Positions 10,654 through 20,495 of a DNA stretch of 64,000 bases are shown one piece after another. Within the stretch, counting starts at the first letter, position 1; each line of letters opens with the position of its first letter. Source of the stretch: an uncultured Opitutaceae bacterium (GTDB lineage Bacteria > Verrucomicrobiota > Verrucomicrobiia > Opitutales > Opitutaceae); the NCBI GenBank assembly GCA_903891325.1, contig CAITEC010000042.1, positions 31,988 to 95,987 on the forward strand. Reading direction: 5' to 3'. Under the pieces are notes generated by a model. The model was not told where the DNA came from. It worked only from the letters and a program-made list of their open reading frames with translations, and did no database searches. A program made the position numbers and the translations under genes.

Positions 10654-12327
10654 TTATTCCGCGCGCCCGGCGTTCCAGATCTTCATCAGTTCCGGGGTCC
10701 CCTGGGCCCGGACGTCATTGTCGTTCAGGATATTGTCCGTGGCCTCAAGCATGGACTTGCGCGGGAAAACCATCATTTCAAATGCGCGGCCGAAATACTC
10801 GATGGTGACAAATTCCCCCTTCGCGTCGCGCAGGACCTGCACCAATTGCGGCAGGTTCCTTATCGGGATTCCATCGACGGCCTTGACGACCCAGCCGACG
10901 GGATTGGTGTACGCCTGGGAAAGGCGGTCGGGAAAGAAAGGGGACGACACGACCACGAGCTTCTCACCGGGGAAGGCGGGCAACACCCCCCTGCGGGTGA
11001 ACAGCGGACTCCCGAAAAACTCGAAGTTGTCCTTGGCGTCCCGGTTGAACCCGGAAATATACTGGGACGTGGCCGTCGAGAGCACGATCGGGCCGTAGAT
11101 GAAATAGTCGGGATAGGCGCCGGCGAGATCCTCGATCAACAGCGGCCGGCGCGAGGGGACGGGAGCATCCACGCGGAGTTCCTTTCCGTCCCGGATCAGG
11201 GTCAGGGGAACAAGCCCGTCCCTTGCGATCTTCTGGACAAGGTAATCGAATCGCACGCGAAGGTTCGGCCCGATTTCCACCATGCCCTCGTCGTCGATGG
11301 GCGCCGATCCGATCCGGGTGATGACATCCCACTTTTTCAAGGGGTAGCCGGGCCCGTCGCCGGCGGGCAGGAACACGATCACCCCCCGGGCGTCCGTGCC
11401 GAGCCTCAGAAAGCGCCGCAGGGCCGGATTCTGGAGCTTCTGGGTCTGGTCAAAGAGCGTGGGCTTTCCCTGGTAGGGCCCGGTCGACACCTGGCCGAGG
11501 AAGAGGTCGATCTCCTCGCTGGGAATGATGTAGCTGATGTTCTGGGCGTTGTTCTCGGTGCTGAATGCCAGCCCGATCATCCTGTCGCCAGCCACGGCCG
11601 GGCCCCCGCTGTTGCCGTGGTTGATCGCCGCGTCGATCTGGATCCGAAGGCCGGAGACGGGGAAGTTGTAGGGCACGAACTCGATTCGCGAAATAATGCC
11701 CTTGGTGATCGAGAGGCTGGTGCCGCCCGTCGGGAAGCCGTAGGCGAGCACAGCGTCCTTGACCTCCGGCAGCGATCGGCTGCGCGGAAGCGGCGGGCGC
11801 GTGTCAAAGAACGACTCGTCGTCGAGCCTGAGGACGGCCAGGTCGATGCCCGGTGCAATCGCCTCGACCGTCGCGGAATACTTGTCTCCGGACTTGTTTC
11901 CCTGGACCTGGACCTGGCCGGCGTAGAGCACGACGTGGGCATTGGTGAGGATCCGCTTTCCCTCGATGACGACGCCGGATCCGGTGATCTCGCTCGAGGG
12001 TTGCTTCGTCCAGGGCCTGAAGACATCGGGGCTGCGGACGGTTGAAAAGACCTTCACGACCGAGTTCTCAACCGCGCTGGCGGGGCCGGCGGCCCGGCAG
12101 GGCGGCGTGAATCGAAGTCCGGTTGCGAGAATGAAGGCAACGGCTGCCGCCATCGGAAACGAGGGGGTTTTCACAGCCGCAGTGCTAATTGTTCCGGCGA
12201 TGCTTGGGAAGAATAAGTTGCGCCCGGATCCCGCCAACCCGTTCCGGGTCATCCAATTGGCCCGAAGCGTAAGGGGCTTGCCGTCCTCTCGCGCCCCGGG
12301 CAGGAAATGTGCGAGCCAATGCGCCAC
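10654..12327 (-). CDS. S1C/Deg-like trypsin-like serine protease with PDZ-like C-terminus
   Basis: Catalytic motifs TNAHVV, DLAVLRLD, GNSGGPAV; N-terminal hydrophobic segment; exact start uncertain. Confidence 0.8.
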   Translation of the reverse strand: MAHWLAHFLPGAREDGKPLTLRANWMTRNGLAGSGRNLFFPSIAGTISTAAVKTPSFPMAAAVAFILATGLRFTPPCRAAGPASAVENSVVKVFSTVRSPDVFRPWTKQPSSEITGSGVVIEGKRILTNAHVVLYAGQVQVQGNKSGDKYSATVEAIAPGIDLAVLRLDDESFFDTRPPLPRSRSLPEVKDAVLAYGFPTGGTSLSITKGIISRIEFVPYNFPVSGLRIQIDAAINHGNSGGPAVAGDRMIGLAFSTENNAQNISYIIPSEEIDLFLGQVSTGPYQGKPTLFDQTQKLQNPALRRFLRLGTDARGVIVFLPAGDGPGYPLKKWDVITRIGSAPIDDEGMVEIGPNLRVRFDYLVQKIARDGLVPLTLIRDGKELRVDAPVPSRRPLLIEDLAGAYPDYFIYGPIVLSTATSQYISGFNRDAKDNFEFFGSPLFTRRGVLPAFPGEKLVVVSSPFFPDRLSQAYTNPVGWVVKAVDGIPIRNLPQLVQVLRDAKGEFVTIEYFGRAFEMMVFPRKSMLEATDNILNDNDVRAQGTPELMKIWNAGRAE

Positions 12328-12335
12328 TCCGCGAC

Positions 12336-12842
12336 ATGACCGTTGAATCGCCGGCGAAAGATTCCGTTACGCCGCGATCGAACCGCTTCCGATTGCGCTG
12401 GGATGTCCTCCAGTTTGTGGTCTTCGTTCTGCTGACTGCGCCGCATGCGACGGGCCTGCCCCTTCACGAGTGGGCGGGACTGGCGCTGGCGCCGATCCTG
12501 GTTGTCCACCTGGCCGCCAATTGGGATTGGATCGTCGACAAGACGCGCAACGTGTTTCGTCGGCAGCCCGGAGAGGTGCGCTTCAACCATATCTGGAACA
12601 CGCTCATGTTTGTGGTCGCGGTCGTTGCGATCATGTCGGGAATCCTCTGTTCCCGGCAGGTTGTCCGCTCCCTTGGCTTCAGCCACCCGGTGGACTTTTT
12701 CTGGGCGGTCGTGCATTCGGTGAGCGCGACCGTGTTGATTGCCCTGGTTGGCGTGCACCTGGGAATGCACTTCCGATGGGTGATCGCGCAATTCCGACGC
12801 TCGCCGAGGGGCTGCAAGCCCGCAGGGGAGGATGGTCCGTGA
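12336..12842 (+). CDS. DUF4405-like (cytochrome b561-like) membrane protein
   Basis: Four hydrophobic segments with spaced His (LPLHEW, HLAANW, HSVSA, HLGMHF). Confidence 0.6.
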   Translation: MTVESPAKDSVTPRSNRFRLRWDVLQFVVFVLLTAPHATGLPLHEWAGLALAPILVVHLAANWDWIVDKTRNVFRRQPGEVRFNHIWNTLMFVVAVVAIMSGILCSRQVVRSLGFSHPVDFFWAVVHSVSATVLIALVGVHLGMHFRWVIAQFRRSPRGCKPAGEDGP

Positions 12843-13129
12843 GAAGCCTGCGCCGGGGGTTTCTCGTCCTGGCGGTGGCGATGGCCGTCGCGTTTGCGCT
12901 CCTGCAGGTCGGGGACACGCAGATGGCCGAGGGGGTGCGCGCCCGGATTCGCGCGCGGAACGAGGCGCGCCAGCGATATAATCGCGGCCCGTTCAAGCCC
13001 CGGCCCCCGCAGCGCCCGGTGGATCATTACCTGCGGCCATTCCGCGGGCCGCTCATCGTGATGGCCGTTCCGGGCCTGATCACTGCTGGCGTCCTCGTGC
13101 TGGTCCGCCGTCGCCGGTCCCGGCCTTGA
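12839..13129 (+). CDS. small two-TM hypothetical protein
   Basis: GTG start overlapping the previous stop (GTGA); 96 aa, hydrophobic segments at both ends. Confidence 0.5.
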   Translation: MRSLRRGFLVLAVAMAVAFALLQVGDTQMAEGVRARIRARNEARQRYNRGPFKPRPPQRPVDHYLRPFRGPLIVMAVPGLITAGVLVLVRRRRSRP

Positions 13130-13145
13130 TCCCGTCGGGGTGGAA

Positions 13146-13188
13146 ATAGGACCCCAAGCACCGGGGTCTCGGACCCCGGCTACATCGA
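13146..13188. repeat. Family B palindromic repeat (24-mer core 13161-13184)
   Basis: ataggaccccaagcaccggggtctcggaccccggctacatcga; near-identical to the 63754 region. Confidence 0.85.
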
Positions 13189-13257
13189 GCCGCGGCAATT
13201 TGCGGGACTTTTTACGCGGAATGGCGCTAGGCTGGCGGGGTCGAACCTGGCACGCCT

Positions 13258-14220
13258 ATGTCCACCGCCGCATCGCCGAAACCCCCGCCACGGCCGATCA
13301 CCCGGTCGCCTTTCGTCGATTCGACGGATATCCTGGGAGACGCCGCGGCGCTTCGGGCGCGGGCTGACGAGGAGGGCTATCTCTATTTTCGGCGATTTCT
13401 CCCGGCCTCATACGTCCATGACCTGAGGGCCGACATCCTGGCCGTCACGGACCGCTTTGGCTGGCGGGTACCCGGGCAGGACCGCTTGGGCGGCTTGGTC
13501 GACCCCGCGGCGATCGACGCGATACCGGATGAGGACATCAGCAGCCTGGGCACCGGGGCGGCCTGCTACCGGGAGGTCCAGAAGCTCGAGTCCTTCCACC
13601 GCTTCCCGCATCACCCGAGGCTGATGGAACTGTACCGGACGCTCTTCCAGGGCGAGCCCATCGTGCACCCCAGGAACATCGCGCGGATGATCGTGCCGCA
13701 TTCCCGGAATTTTCCGACGCCGCAGCACCAGGACTTTCCCCACATCCAGGGCTCGGCCAATACGTGGACCTGCTGGATCCCGATGGGCGACTGCCCGCGC
13801 GCGCTCGGCGGGCTCACGGTCCTCCGCGGTAGCCACAAGGCCGGCTATATGCCGGTCCAACCGGCAAAGGGCGCGGGCGGAGGCGGATTTGCGGTCCAGC
13901 TCTGCCCCTGGGAGTCGCAGTGGGTTGAGGGGGATTTCTCGGCGGGCGACATTCTCACCTTCCACAGCATGACGGTCCACAAGGCGCTGCCGGCGCAGAT
14001 CACCGACCGGATCCGCCTCTCGCTGGACGTGCGCTACCAGCCCGTCGCCGAGCCGATCGAGGAGCGCTCGCTCGGGCTCCATACCGGGGACATCACGTGG
14101 GAGGAGGTCTACCGCGACTGGAAGTCGGACGACCTCAAGTATTACTGGCGCAGGCTTCCGCTGACGATTTCCGCACCCTTTGATCCCGGTTACCTCGAGG
14201 CCAAGCGGCGTATCTGCTGA
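13258..14220 (+). CDS. phytanoyl-CoA dioxygenase (PhyH)-like protein
   Basis: 320 aa; HQDFPHIQGS (HxD), ALGGLTVLRGSHK, HSMTVHKAL, RLSLDVRYQ. Confidence 0.82.
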   Translation: MSTAASPKPPPRPITRSPFVDSTDILGDAAALRARADEEGYLYFRRFLPASYVHDLRADILAVTDRFGWRVPGQDRLGGLVDPAAIDAIPDEDISSLGTGAACYREVQKLESFHRFPHHPRLMELYRTLFQGEPIVHPRNIARMIVPHSRNFPTPQHQDFPHIQGSANTWTCWIPMGDCPRALGGLTVLRGSHKAGYMPVQPAKGAGGGGFAVQLCPWESQWVEGDFSAGDILTFHSMTVHKALPAQITDRIRLSLDVRYQPVAEPIEERSLGLHTGDITWEEVYRDWKSDDLKYYWRRLPLTISAPFDPGYLEAKRRIC

Positions 14221-14244
14221 GGGGGGAATCGGCCGCCGGGACCG

Positions 14245-16410
14245 TCACTTGGCCGGCTGGAAATCCGGGTGGCCGGTCTGCCAGAGGATGAAGGCATACT
14301 GGCCCGCGAAATCCCTGAAGGTGACGGACTTGTCCTCGGTGAAGTGCCCGCTGTCGTAGTTCACCTTCATGAGGACGGGCTTTCCCGACGCGCTCGCATT
14401 CTGGACCGTCGCGACAAATTTCCCCGTCTGCCAGGCCGGCACGCGGGCGTCGTTCCAGCCGGCCACCCCGAGAAGCGCCGGATAGAGCGAGCCGGGCTGC
14501 ACGTGCTGGACGCCGTCCATATTGTAGAGGGCCGCGCATTCGACCGGGTCCTTCACGGTCCCGAACTCCGGGGCGTTGAGCGGCCCGTTCGGGCGAAACT
14601 CCAGGCGCAGCGCGTTGGCGTCGCCCACACCGCAGACCGCGGCCGCGAAGAGGTCGGGGCGCTCCGTGATCGCGCGGCTGATCAGGATGCCGCCCGCGCT
14701 CCGTCCCGTTCCGGCCAGCCGCCGCGGATTCGTGTAGCCTCGCCGGATGAGGTGCTCGGCGCAGGAGATGAAGTCCATCCAGGTGTTCGCCTTCGTGGTC
14801 TTGAACCCGGCCTTGTACCAGGACTCGCCCTTCTCGCCGCCGCCGCGAACGTGGGCGACGGCAATCACGACGTCCCGCAGGGCGACGGAGTAGAACAGGT
14901 TGAAGTTCGGGGACAGGCTCACCCCGTAGGAGCCGTAGCCGGTCAGGATGCAACTGTGGTCTCCATCCAGGGGAAGGCCCTTCCTGTGAATGATCGAGAG
15001 CGGGATCATCACGCCATCGTGGCCGGGAACCTCGACCTCCTCGCTCACCAGCCGGTCAAATCCGGGGTACGCCACGGCGGTGTTGAAGGCGCTCTTGGTG
15101 AAGGCGCCCGTGTCCGCGTCGTAATCGTAGAGCGTCCGCGGCAGCGTCCAGGAGGTCAGGGTGACCTGGCAGCGGTTCGTCGTCCGGTCGGGACAGCCGA
15201 TCCCCACGGTCCCCGAGGCGGGGAGGGCGACTTCTGAAACCGCGCCGGTCGCGTAGGCGAGCTTCACGATGCGTCCCACGATGCCGTTTGAGTAGACCAC
15301 AAAAAGGTAGTCCCTCGACGCGGCGAGGGCCTGGATGGAGTCCTTGGCCTCGGGCAGGACGGTCTCCGCGCGCGCCCAGTCAAGTCGGCTCATCGGGGTG
15401 CGGACCAGCCGGTAGCGCGGCGCATCCCGGTGCGTGATCGCGTAGGCGTAGTCGCCGTGGCGGACGACGCCCTTCACAAGGTCATCCGAGGGCCGGCAGA
15501 AGACCGACCACTTCAGGGGAACCCGGCCCATTGCCGCGACCGGGGCGTAGAACATCCGCAGTTCCGGCTGCTCGGTCTTCACGCTCGCGAAGACGTAGTC
15601 GGGATTGAGCTTGTCGACCCCGACCGCGGGCAGTTCCCGCGGCGTGATTCCCAGCTCCGGATTGCTGGCATCGCTAAAAAAGTCGGCATCTGCCGAAAAA
15701 TCCGTCCCCAGCCGGTGGAGCCGGATCTTGCGGTGCTGCTTGAAGGCGAGGCTCCGCGTGTCGGTCACGTCGCCGGAGTCGTAGAAGAAGGACCTGCTGT
15801 CCAGGGTCCATCCCGTCGCCCCGGCCGTGGGATGGGTTCGCTCCGGCAGGAAGGTCCGCCGGTCCACGTCCAGGATCCGGATTTCCGAGTACTCGGCCCC
15901 GCCGGAGCTGAATCCGATCGCCACGTAGCGGCCGTCGAACGAGGGCACGACGCTGTCGATCGTCGTCGTCACGCCCGGCTTGTAGGTGGAGGGATCCACC
16001 AGAAGCTTCTCGGGGCCGTTCCATCCCTCGCGGAGGTAGAGCTTGCCGACGATCTCGCCGCCGAGCGTCTTCTTGTAGAAAACCCGGCCGTTTTGGTAGC
16101 TGATTGCCCCGTAGGTCGCGTGCTGGAGCCTGTCGAGCGCCGTCCACTCGCGGACGAGCGCATCCCTCCCCGGAATCCTGTCGATGACACCGTCGGCCAG
16201 CCCGGACTGCGCCTTGAACCAGGCCTGCGAATCCGCGGCGTTCAGGTTCTCAAGCCAGCGGTAGGGGTCCGGGTATCTCCGGCCAAAGTACGTGTCGGAT
16301 GCGTCGGTGCGCTTGGTCGGCGGGTAGGCCCATTGCGCTCGCGAGGGGATCGCGAGAAGCGCAATGAGGGCACCGACGCAGGACCACTTCAGCAATGGGG
16401 CTAATTGCAT
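14245..16410 (-). CDS. prolyl oligopeptidase family S9A
   Basis: 721 aa; RYPDPYRWLEN, GTGRSAGGILI nucleophile motif, WNDARV, SGHFTE; signal peptide. Confidence 0.92.
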   Translation of the reverse strand: MQLAPLLKWSCVGALIALLAIPSRAQWAYPPTKRTDASDTYFGRRYPDPYRWLENLNAADSQAWFKAQSGLADGVIDRIPGRDALVREWTALDRLQHATYGAISYQNGRVFYKKTLGGEIVGKLYLREGWNGPEKLLVDPSTYKPGVTTTIDSVVPSFDGRYVAIGFSSGGAEYSEIRILDVDRRTFLPERTHPTAGATGWTLDSRSFFYDSGDVTDTRSLAFKQHRKIRLHRLGTDFSADADFFSDASNPELGITPRELPAVGVDKLNPDYVFASVKTEQPELRMFYAPVAAMGRVPLKWSVFCRPSDDLVKGVVRHGDYAYAITHRDAPRYRLVRTPMSRLDWARAETVLPEAKDSIQALAASRDYLFVVYSNGIVGRIVKLAYATGAVSEVALPASGTVGIGCPDRTTNRCQVTLTSWTLPRTLYDYDADTGAFTKSAFNTAVAYPGFDRLVSEEVEVPGHDGVMIPLSIIHRKGLPLDGDHSCILTGYGSYGVSLSPNFNLFYSVALRDVVIAVAHVRGGGEKGESWYKAGFKTTKANTWMDFISCAEHLIRRGYTNPRRLAGTGRSAGGILISRAITERPDLFAAAVCGVGDANALRLEFRPNGPLNAPEFGTVKDPVECAALYNMDGVQHVQPGSLYPALLGVAGWNDARVPAWQTGKFVATVQNASASGKPVLMKVNYDSGHFTEDKSVTFRDFAGQYAFILWQTGHPDFQPAK

Positions 16411-16451
16411 ATTTTCAAAAAGGCGTTTCGGCTGCGCGGGTTCTTCGAAAA

Positions 16452-16475
16452 CCGGCCTCTGGGAGGCCGGCTACA
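16452..16475. repeat. Family B palindromic repeat
   Basis: ccggcctctgggaggccggctaca; reverse complement of tgtag-ccggcctc-cca-gaggccgg. Confidence 0.85.
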
Positions 16476-16502
16476 GTCGAACCAGCACCCCGGAAATCCC
16501 TG

Positions 16503-16577
16503 AAAGGTCGAAGATCGATTTCAGGTTTCAGGTCTCAGGTCTCAGGTTTCTGAAAAGAGCGGTCTCCGGTTTCCGGT
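16503..16577. repeat. Family C heptamer repeat (right half)
   Basis: gatcgatttcaggtttcaggtctcaggtctcaggtttctg...ggtttccggtttc. Confidence 0.8.
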
Positions 16578-16595
16578 TTCTTCGCGCGCCAGCGC

Positions 16596-17921
16596 TCAGT
16601 GCAGATACGTGTTGAGCAGGTTCTCGAGCTTCTCCTGGCGGCCGCTCCTCGGGACGGGCTCGCCGAGCGTCTTCAGGACAAGCCGCTCGAGGTCCTTGAA
16701 CCCGACCTTGCGGCGCTCGATGTCCTTCCCGAAGCCCGCGTCGTAGCTCGAATAGCGCTCGGCGACAAACTCCGTGAACTTCCCGTCGGCGAGGATCCGG
16801 CGCGCGGTCTTGAAGGCCAGCGCGTAGGTGTCGAAGCCGCCGATGTGCGCGTAGAACAGGTCGGCGGGGTCGATCGAGGGGCGCCGCAGCTTGGCGTCGA
16901 AGTTGAGCCCGCCCGAACCCAGGCCCCCGGCGCGCAGGATCGAGACCATCGCCAGCGTCAGCTCCTTCGCATCGGTGTTGAACTGGTCGGTATCCCAGCC
17001 CAGGAGCAGGTCGCCGGCGTTCGCGTCGATCGAGCCGAGCATCCCCACCGCAGCGGCGACCTCGATCTCGTGCGGGAAGGTGTGCCCGGCGAGGGTCGCG
17101 TGGTTGGTCTCGATGTTGAACTTGAAGTGACGGTCGAGCCCATAGGTTCGCAGGAAGGCGATCCCGCTCGCGACGTCGAAGTCGTACTGGTGCTTGGTCG
17201 GCTCCTTCGGCTTGGGCTCGATCAGGAACTGGCCCTTGAAGCCGATCTCCTTCGCGTAGGCGACCGCCATGTGCAGGAAGGCGGCGAGGTGGTCCTGCTC
17301 GCGCTTCAGGTTCGTGTTCAGGAGGGTCTCGTAGCCCTCCCGGCCGCCCCAGAAGACGTAGTTCTCGCCGCCGAGCTCCAAGGTGACCTCGAGGGCCTTC
17401 TTCACCTGGGCCGCGGCGTACGCGAAGACGTGCGCGTCGGGATTGGTCGCCGCCCCGCACATGTAGCGCGGATTGGAGAAGAGGTTGGCCGTTCCCCAGA
17501 GGAGCTTCACCCCGGTCGCCTTCTGGAGCGCCTTGGCGTGGGCGACGAGCGCGTCGAGGTGGCGGTTGGACTCGGCCAGCGTCCGACCCTCCGGCGCGAT
17601 GTCCCGGTCGTGGAAGCACCAGAAGGGCGCCCCGATCTTTGTGAAGAACTCGAACCCGGCGTCCATCCGCGCCTTCGCGACGGAGATCGGGTCGGTGCCC
17701 CGCTCCCACTCGCGCCGGATCGTGCCCGGGCCGAAGGGGTCTGAGCCGACCCCGCGGAACGAGTGCCAGTAGGCGATCGAGAAGCGGAGGTGCTCGCGAA
17801 GGGTCCGGCCGTCGATCCTCTCCTCGGGATTGTAGTGGCGGAAGGCGAGGGGGTTGCCGCTTGCGGGGCCTTCGTAGCCGATGGGACCGATCTTGGGGAA
17901 GTGCTGTTTGTTCTTTGCCAT
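16596..17921 (-). CDS. xylA: xylose isomerase
   Basis: 441 aa; [53 protein letters not shown]. Confidence 0.96.
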   Translation of the reverse strand: MAKNKQHFPKIGPIGYEGPASGNPLAFRHYNPEERIDGRTLREHLRFSIAYWHSFRGVGSDPFGPGTIRREWERGTDPISVAKARMDAGFEFFTKIGAPFWCFHDRDIAPEGRTLAESNRHLDALVAHAKALQKATGVKLLWGTANLFSNPRYMCGAATNPDAHVFAYAAAQVKKALEVTLELGGENYVFWGGREGYETLLNTNLKREQDHLAAFLHMAVAYAKEIGFKGQFLIEPKPKEPTKHQYDFDVASGIAFLRTYGLDRHFKFNIETNHATLAGHTFPHEIEVAAAVGMLGSIDANAGDLLLGWDTDQFNTDAKELTLAMVSILRAGGLGSGGLNFDAKLRRPSIDPADLFYAHIGGFDTYALAFKTARRILADGKFTEFVAERYSSYDAGFGKDIERRKVGFKDLERLVLKTLGEPVPRSGRQEKLENLLNTYLH

Positions 17922-17927
17922 AAAAGT

Positions 17928-19448
17928 TCAGCCTGAAGCCAGTTTCCGATGCTGGGGGAAGACGCCCCGCAAGGCGAGGCTGAGCCGGTCCTGCAGGGCC
18001 TGAAGGTCGCGGTAGCGGGCGGCCTCGGCCGCGCGCGGGGCGCAGCGGGTCTTTTCGTCGACCGCGACGATTCCCGCCGTGAAGTCCGAGATCGCCGCCC
18101 GCGGACGGCCGCCGCGGCGGGCGACGCACCAGGCCGCCTGCAGCGCGCCGCCGAGGGCCGCCCCCTCGTCCTGGACCATCGCCACGACCGGCACGCCGAA
18201 GACATCCGCCATGATCTGCCGCCAGGCGGCCGAGCGGGCGCCGCCGCCGGTGAGCCGGATCTCCCTGGCCTTTACGCCGAGCTTGGCCAGGCGCCGGAGC
18301 CCGTAGTTCATCCCCAGGGTCACGCCTTCCATGGCCGACCGGGCGATGAAGGCCGGCTCCATCGTCCGCTGGTTGAGCCCGAGCAGGACACCGGTTCCCG
18401 TTGGCACGTTCGGCGTCCGCTCGCCGGCGAAGTAGGGGAGGAGGAGGAGCCCGCCGGCGCCGGCCGGCGCCGAGGCAACCGCCGCGTCGAGCGCCGCGTG
18501 GTCGTAATTGAACAGGGCCCGGACCCGCTCGGTCACCGTCGTCACGTTCATCGTGCACAGCAGCGGCAGCCAGCCGCCGGTCGAGGAGCAGAAGGGGGCG
18601 ATTTCGCCGGTGGGGTCGATGACCGGCTTGGCCGCGAAGGCATAGATCGTCCCGCTCGTACCGAAGCTGGCCGTCACGATGCCCGGGCGGACGTTGCCCG
18701 TCCCGATCGCCCCCATCATGTTGTCGCCGCCGCCCGCGCTCACCACGACACCGGCCGGAAACCCGTAGGCCTTTGCGCGGGCCGGATTCAGGACGCCGGC
18801 AGCCTCGTCGGACGGGGAGAGCGCGGGAAGCCAGTCGGCAAGCCGCGGATCCACCGCCCGGATCGCCGCCGCGGACCAGGCCCGTCGTCGGACGTCCATC
18901 AGGGCCGTGCCCGACGCGTCGCCGTATTCCATCCGGTAGTTCCCGGTGAGCCAGAAGTTGAGATAGTCGTGGGGGAGCAGGACGTGGCGGAGGCGGCGGT
19001 AGTTGGCCGGCTCGTGCCGCTTCAGCCAGAGGATCTTCGGCGCGGTGAAACCCGGCAGGAAGGGGACGCCGATCTTCCGGATGGCGCCCTTCTCGCCGCC
19101 GAGCTTCCGGTTCAGGATCGCGCATTCGGCGACCGTGCTCGTGTCGCACCAAAGCTTGGCCGGCCGGATCACCCCGCCGCCCGCGTCGAGCGGCACGAAG
19201 CCGTGCTGCTGGCCGGAGACACCGATCCCCCGGACCCGGCTGCCGTCGATCCGGGCGCTCACGGCGGATAGGACGGAGTCCAGGGCGGCGGTCCACTCCG
19301 ACGGATCCTGCTCGGCGTGCCCGTCGGGCAGCCCACCGATCATCCCGTGGGGCGCGCGGGCCTCCGCGACAACCTGCCGCGCCTCGAGGTCGAGGACGAC
19401 CGCCTTTGTGCTCTGGGTGCCGGAATCGATGCCGATGAAAAGGGACAT
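17928..19448 (-). CDS. xylB: xylulokinase
   Basis: 506 aa; FIGIDSGTQSTKAVV, GISGQQHG-like GVSGQQHGFVPLD, FGTSGT, AMEGVTLGMNYGL. Confidence 0.95.
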   Translation of the reverse strand: MSLFIGIDSGTQSTKAVVLDLEARQVVAEARAPHGMIGGLPDGHAEQDPSEWTAALDSVLSAVSARIDGSRVRGIGVSGQQHGFVPLDAGGGVIRPAKLWCDTSTVAECAILNRKLGGEKGAIRKIGVPFLPGFTAPKILWLKRHEPANYRRLRHVLLPHDYLNFWLTGNYRMEYGDASGTALMDVRRRAWSAAAIRAVDPRLADWLPALSPSDEAAGVLNPARAKAYGFPAGVVVSAGGGDNMMGAIGTGNVRPGIVTASFGTSGTIYAFAAKPVIDPTGEIAPFCSSTGGWLPLLCTMNVTTVTERVRALFNYDHAALDAAVASAPAGAGGLLLLPYFAGERTPNVPTGTGVLLGLNQRTMEPAFIARSAMEGVTLGMNYGLRRLAKLGVKAREIRLTGGGARSAAWRQIMADVFGVPVVAMVQDEGAALGGALQAAWCVARRGGRPRAAISDFTAGIVAVDEKTRCAPRAAEAARYRDLQALQDRLSLALRGVFPQHRKLASG

Positions 19449-19449
19449 G

Positions 19450-20388
19450 TCAGTTCACGACGTTGGCCGGCTTGCCGGCGAGAAAACCGCGGACGTTGGC
19501 AACCGCCGTGTCGAGCAGCCGGGCGCGCGCACCGCGGGCGCCCCACGCCTGGTGCGGGGTGATCAGGCAGTTCTTTGCGGTAAAGAGCGGATTGCCCGCC
19601 GGGGGCGGCTCAATGGACAGCACGTCGAGCGCCGCGCCGGCGATCCGGCCGGCATTGAGCGCCGCCGCGAGATTCGGCTCGTTCACGAGCAGGCCGCGGC
19701 TGGTGTTGATCAGGAGCGCCGTCGGCTTCATCCAGCCGATTGTCCGTTCATTGATCATCTCGCGCGTCTCGGGCGTGAGCGGGCAGTGCAGGCTGATCAC
19801 GTCGCTCGTGCGGAAGACGGATTCCAGCTCGGCGGTCCCGCCGGCCCGCCGCGTGAAGGCGACCTTCATTCCCATCGCGGCGGCGATCCGCCCGACCGCG
19901 CTTCCAATCCGCCCGCCGCCGACGATGCCGATCTGGAGCCCGGCGAGCTCGATGATGGGCGAATCCCAGTAGCAGAAATCCGGGCAGCGGGTCCAGCCGC
20001 CCGAGGCGACCGAGGCGGCGTGGTGCCCGGCGTGCCGGGTCATTTCCAGAAGGAGGGCGATCGTGTGCTCGGCGACCGCCCCGGTGCCGTACTCCGGCAC
20101 GTTTGTCACCGGGATGCCCCGGGAGCGCGCGGCGGCCGCGTCCACGACGTTGTGGCCGGTCGCCAGGACACCGATGTACTTCAGCCGGGGCAACTGGGCA
20201 AGGGTGGCGGCCGGGAGCGGGGTCTTGTTGGTCAGAAGGATGTCCGCGGGGAGGGCCCGGGCGACGATTTCGGCGGCCGGGGTCCGGTCAAAGCACGTGA
20301 AAGTCCCGAGTTCGCGCAGGGGCGACCAGTCCAGGTCGCCGGGATTCAGGGTATGGCCATCGAGAACGACGATATCGGGGCGGCTCAT
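19450..20388 (-). CDS. D-2-hydroxyacid dehydrogenase (NAD-dependent)
   Basis: GIVGGGRIGSAVGRIAAAMGM, HCPLTPETR, NTSRGLLVNE, ALDVLSIEPP motifs. Confidence 0.92.
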   Translation of the reverse strand: MSRPDIVVLDGHTLNPGDLDWSPLRELGTFTCFDRTPAAEIVARALPADILLTNKTPLPAATLAQLPRLKYIGVLATGHNVVDAAAARSRGIPVTNVPEYGTGAVAEHTIALLLEMTRHAGHHAASVASGGWTRCPDFCYWDSPIIELAGLQIGIVGGGRIGSAVGRIAAAMGMKVAFTRRAGGTAELESVFRTSDVISLHCPLTPETREMINERTIGWMKPTALLINTSRGLLVNEPNLAAALNAGRIAGAALDVLSIEPPPAGNPLFTAKNCLITPHQAWGARGARARLLDTAVANVRGFLAGKPANVVN

Positions 20389-20495
20389 TTCGATCCTTGG
20401 GTGGATAACCCAAACGGGGCGAACGTCCATTTTTTAAATCTTGAGCGGCCCCTGAATTGGGAACAGGAAGGCCGGGCGTCCTGTTTAAAGACACC

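Noticed and set aside
9772-12045. 757-aa plus-strand ORF
   Set aside because: Out-of-frame with the MFS gene then antisense to the protease; no recognisable motifs
16528-19296. 922-aa minus-strand ORF overlapping xylA/xylB
   Set aside because: Arg/Pro/Gly-rich frame-shifted shadow of the xylA-xylB coding strand; typical high-GC artefact
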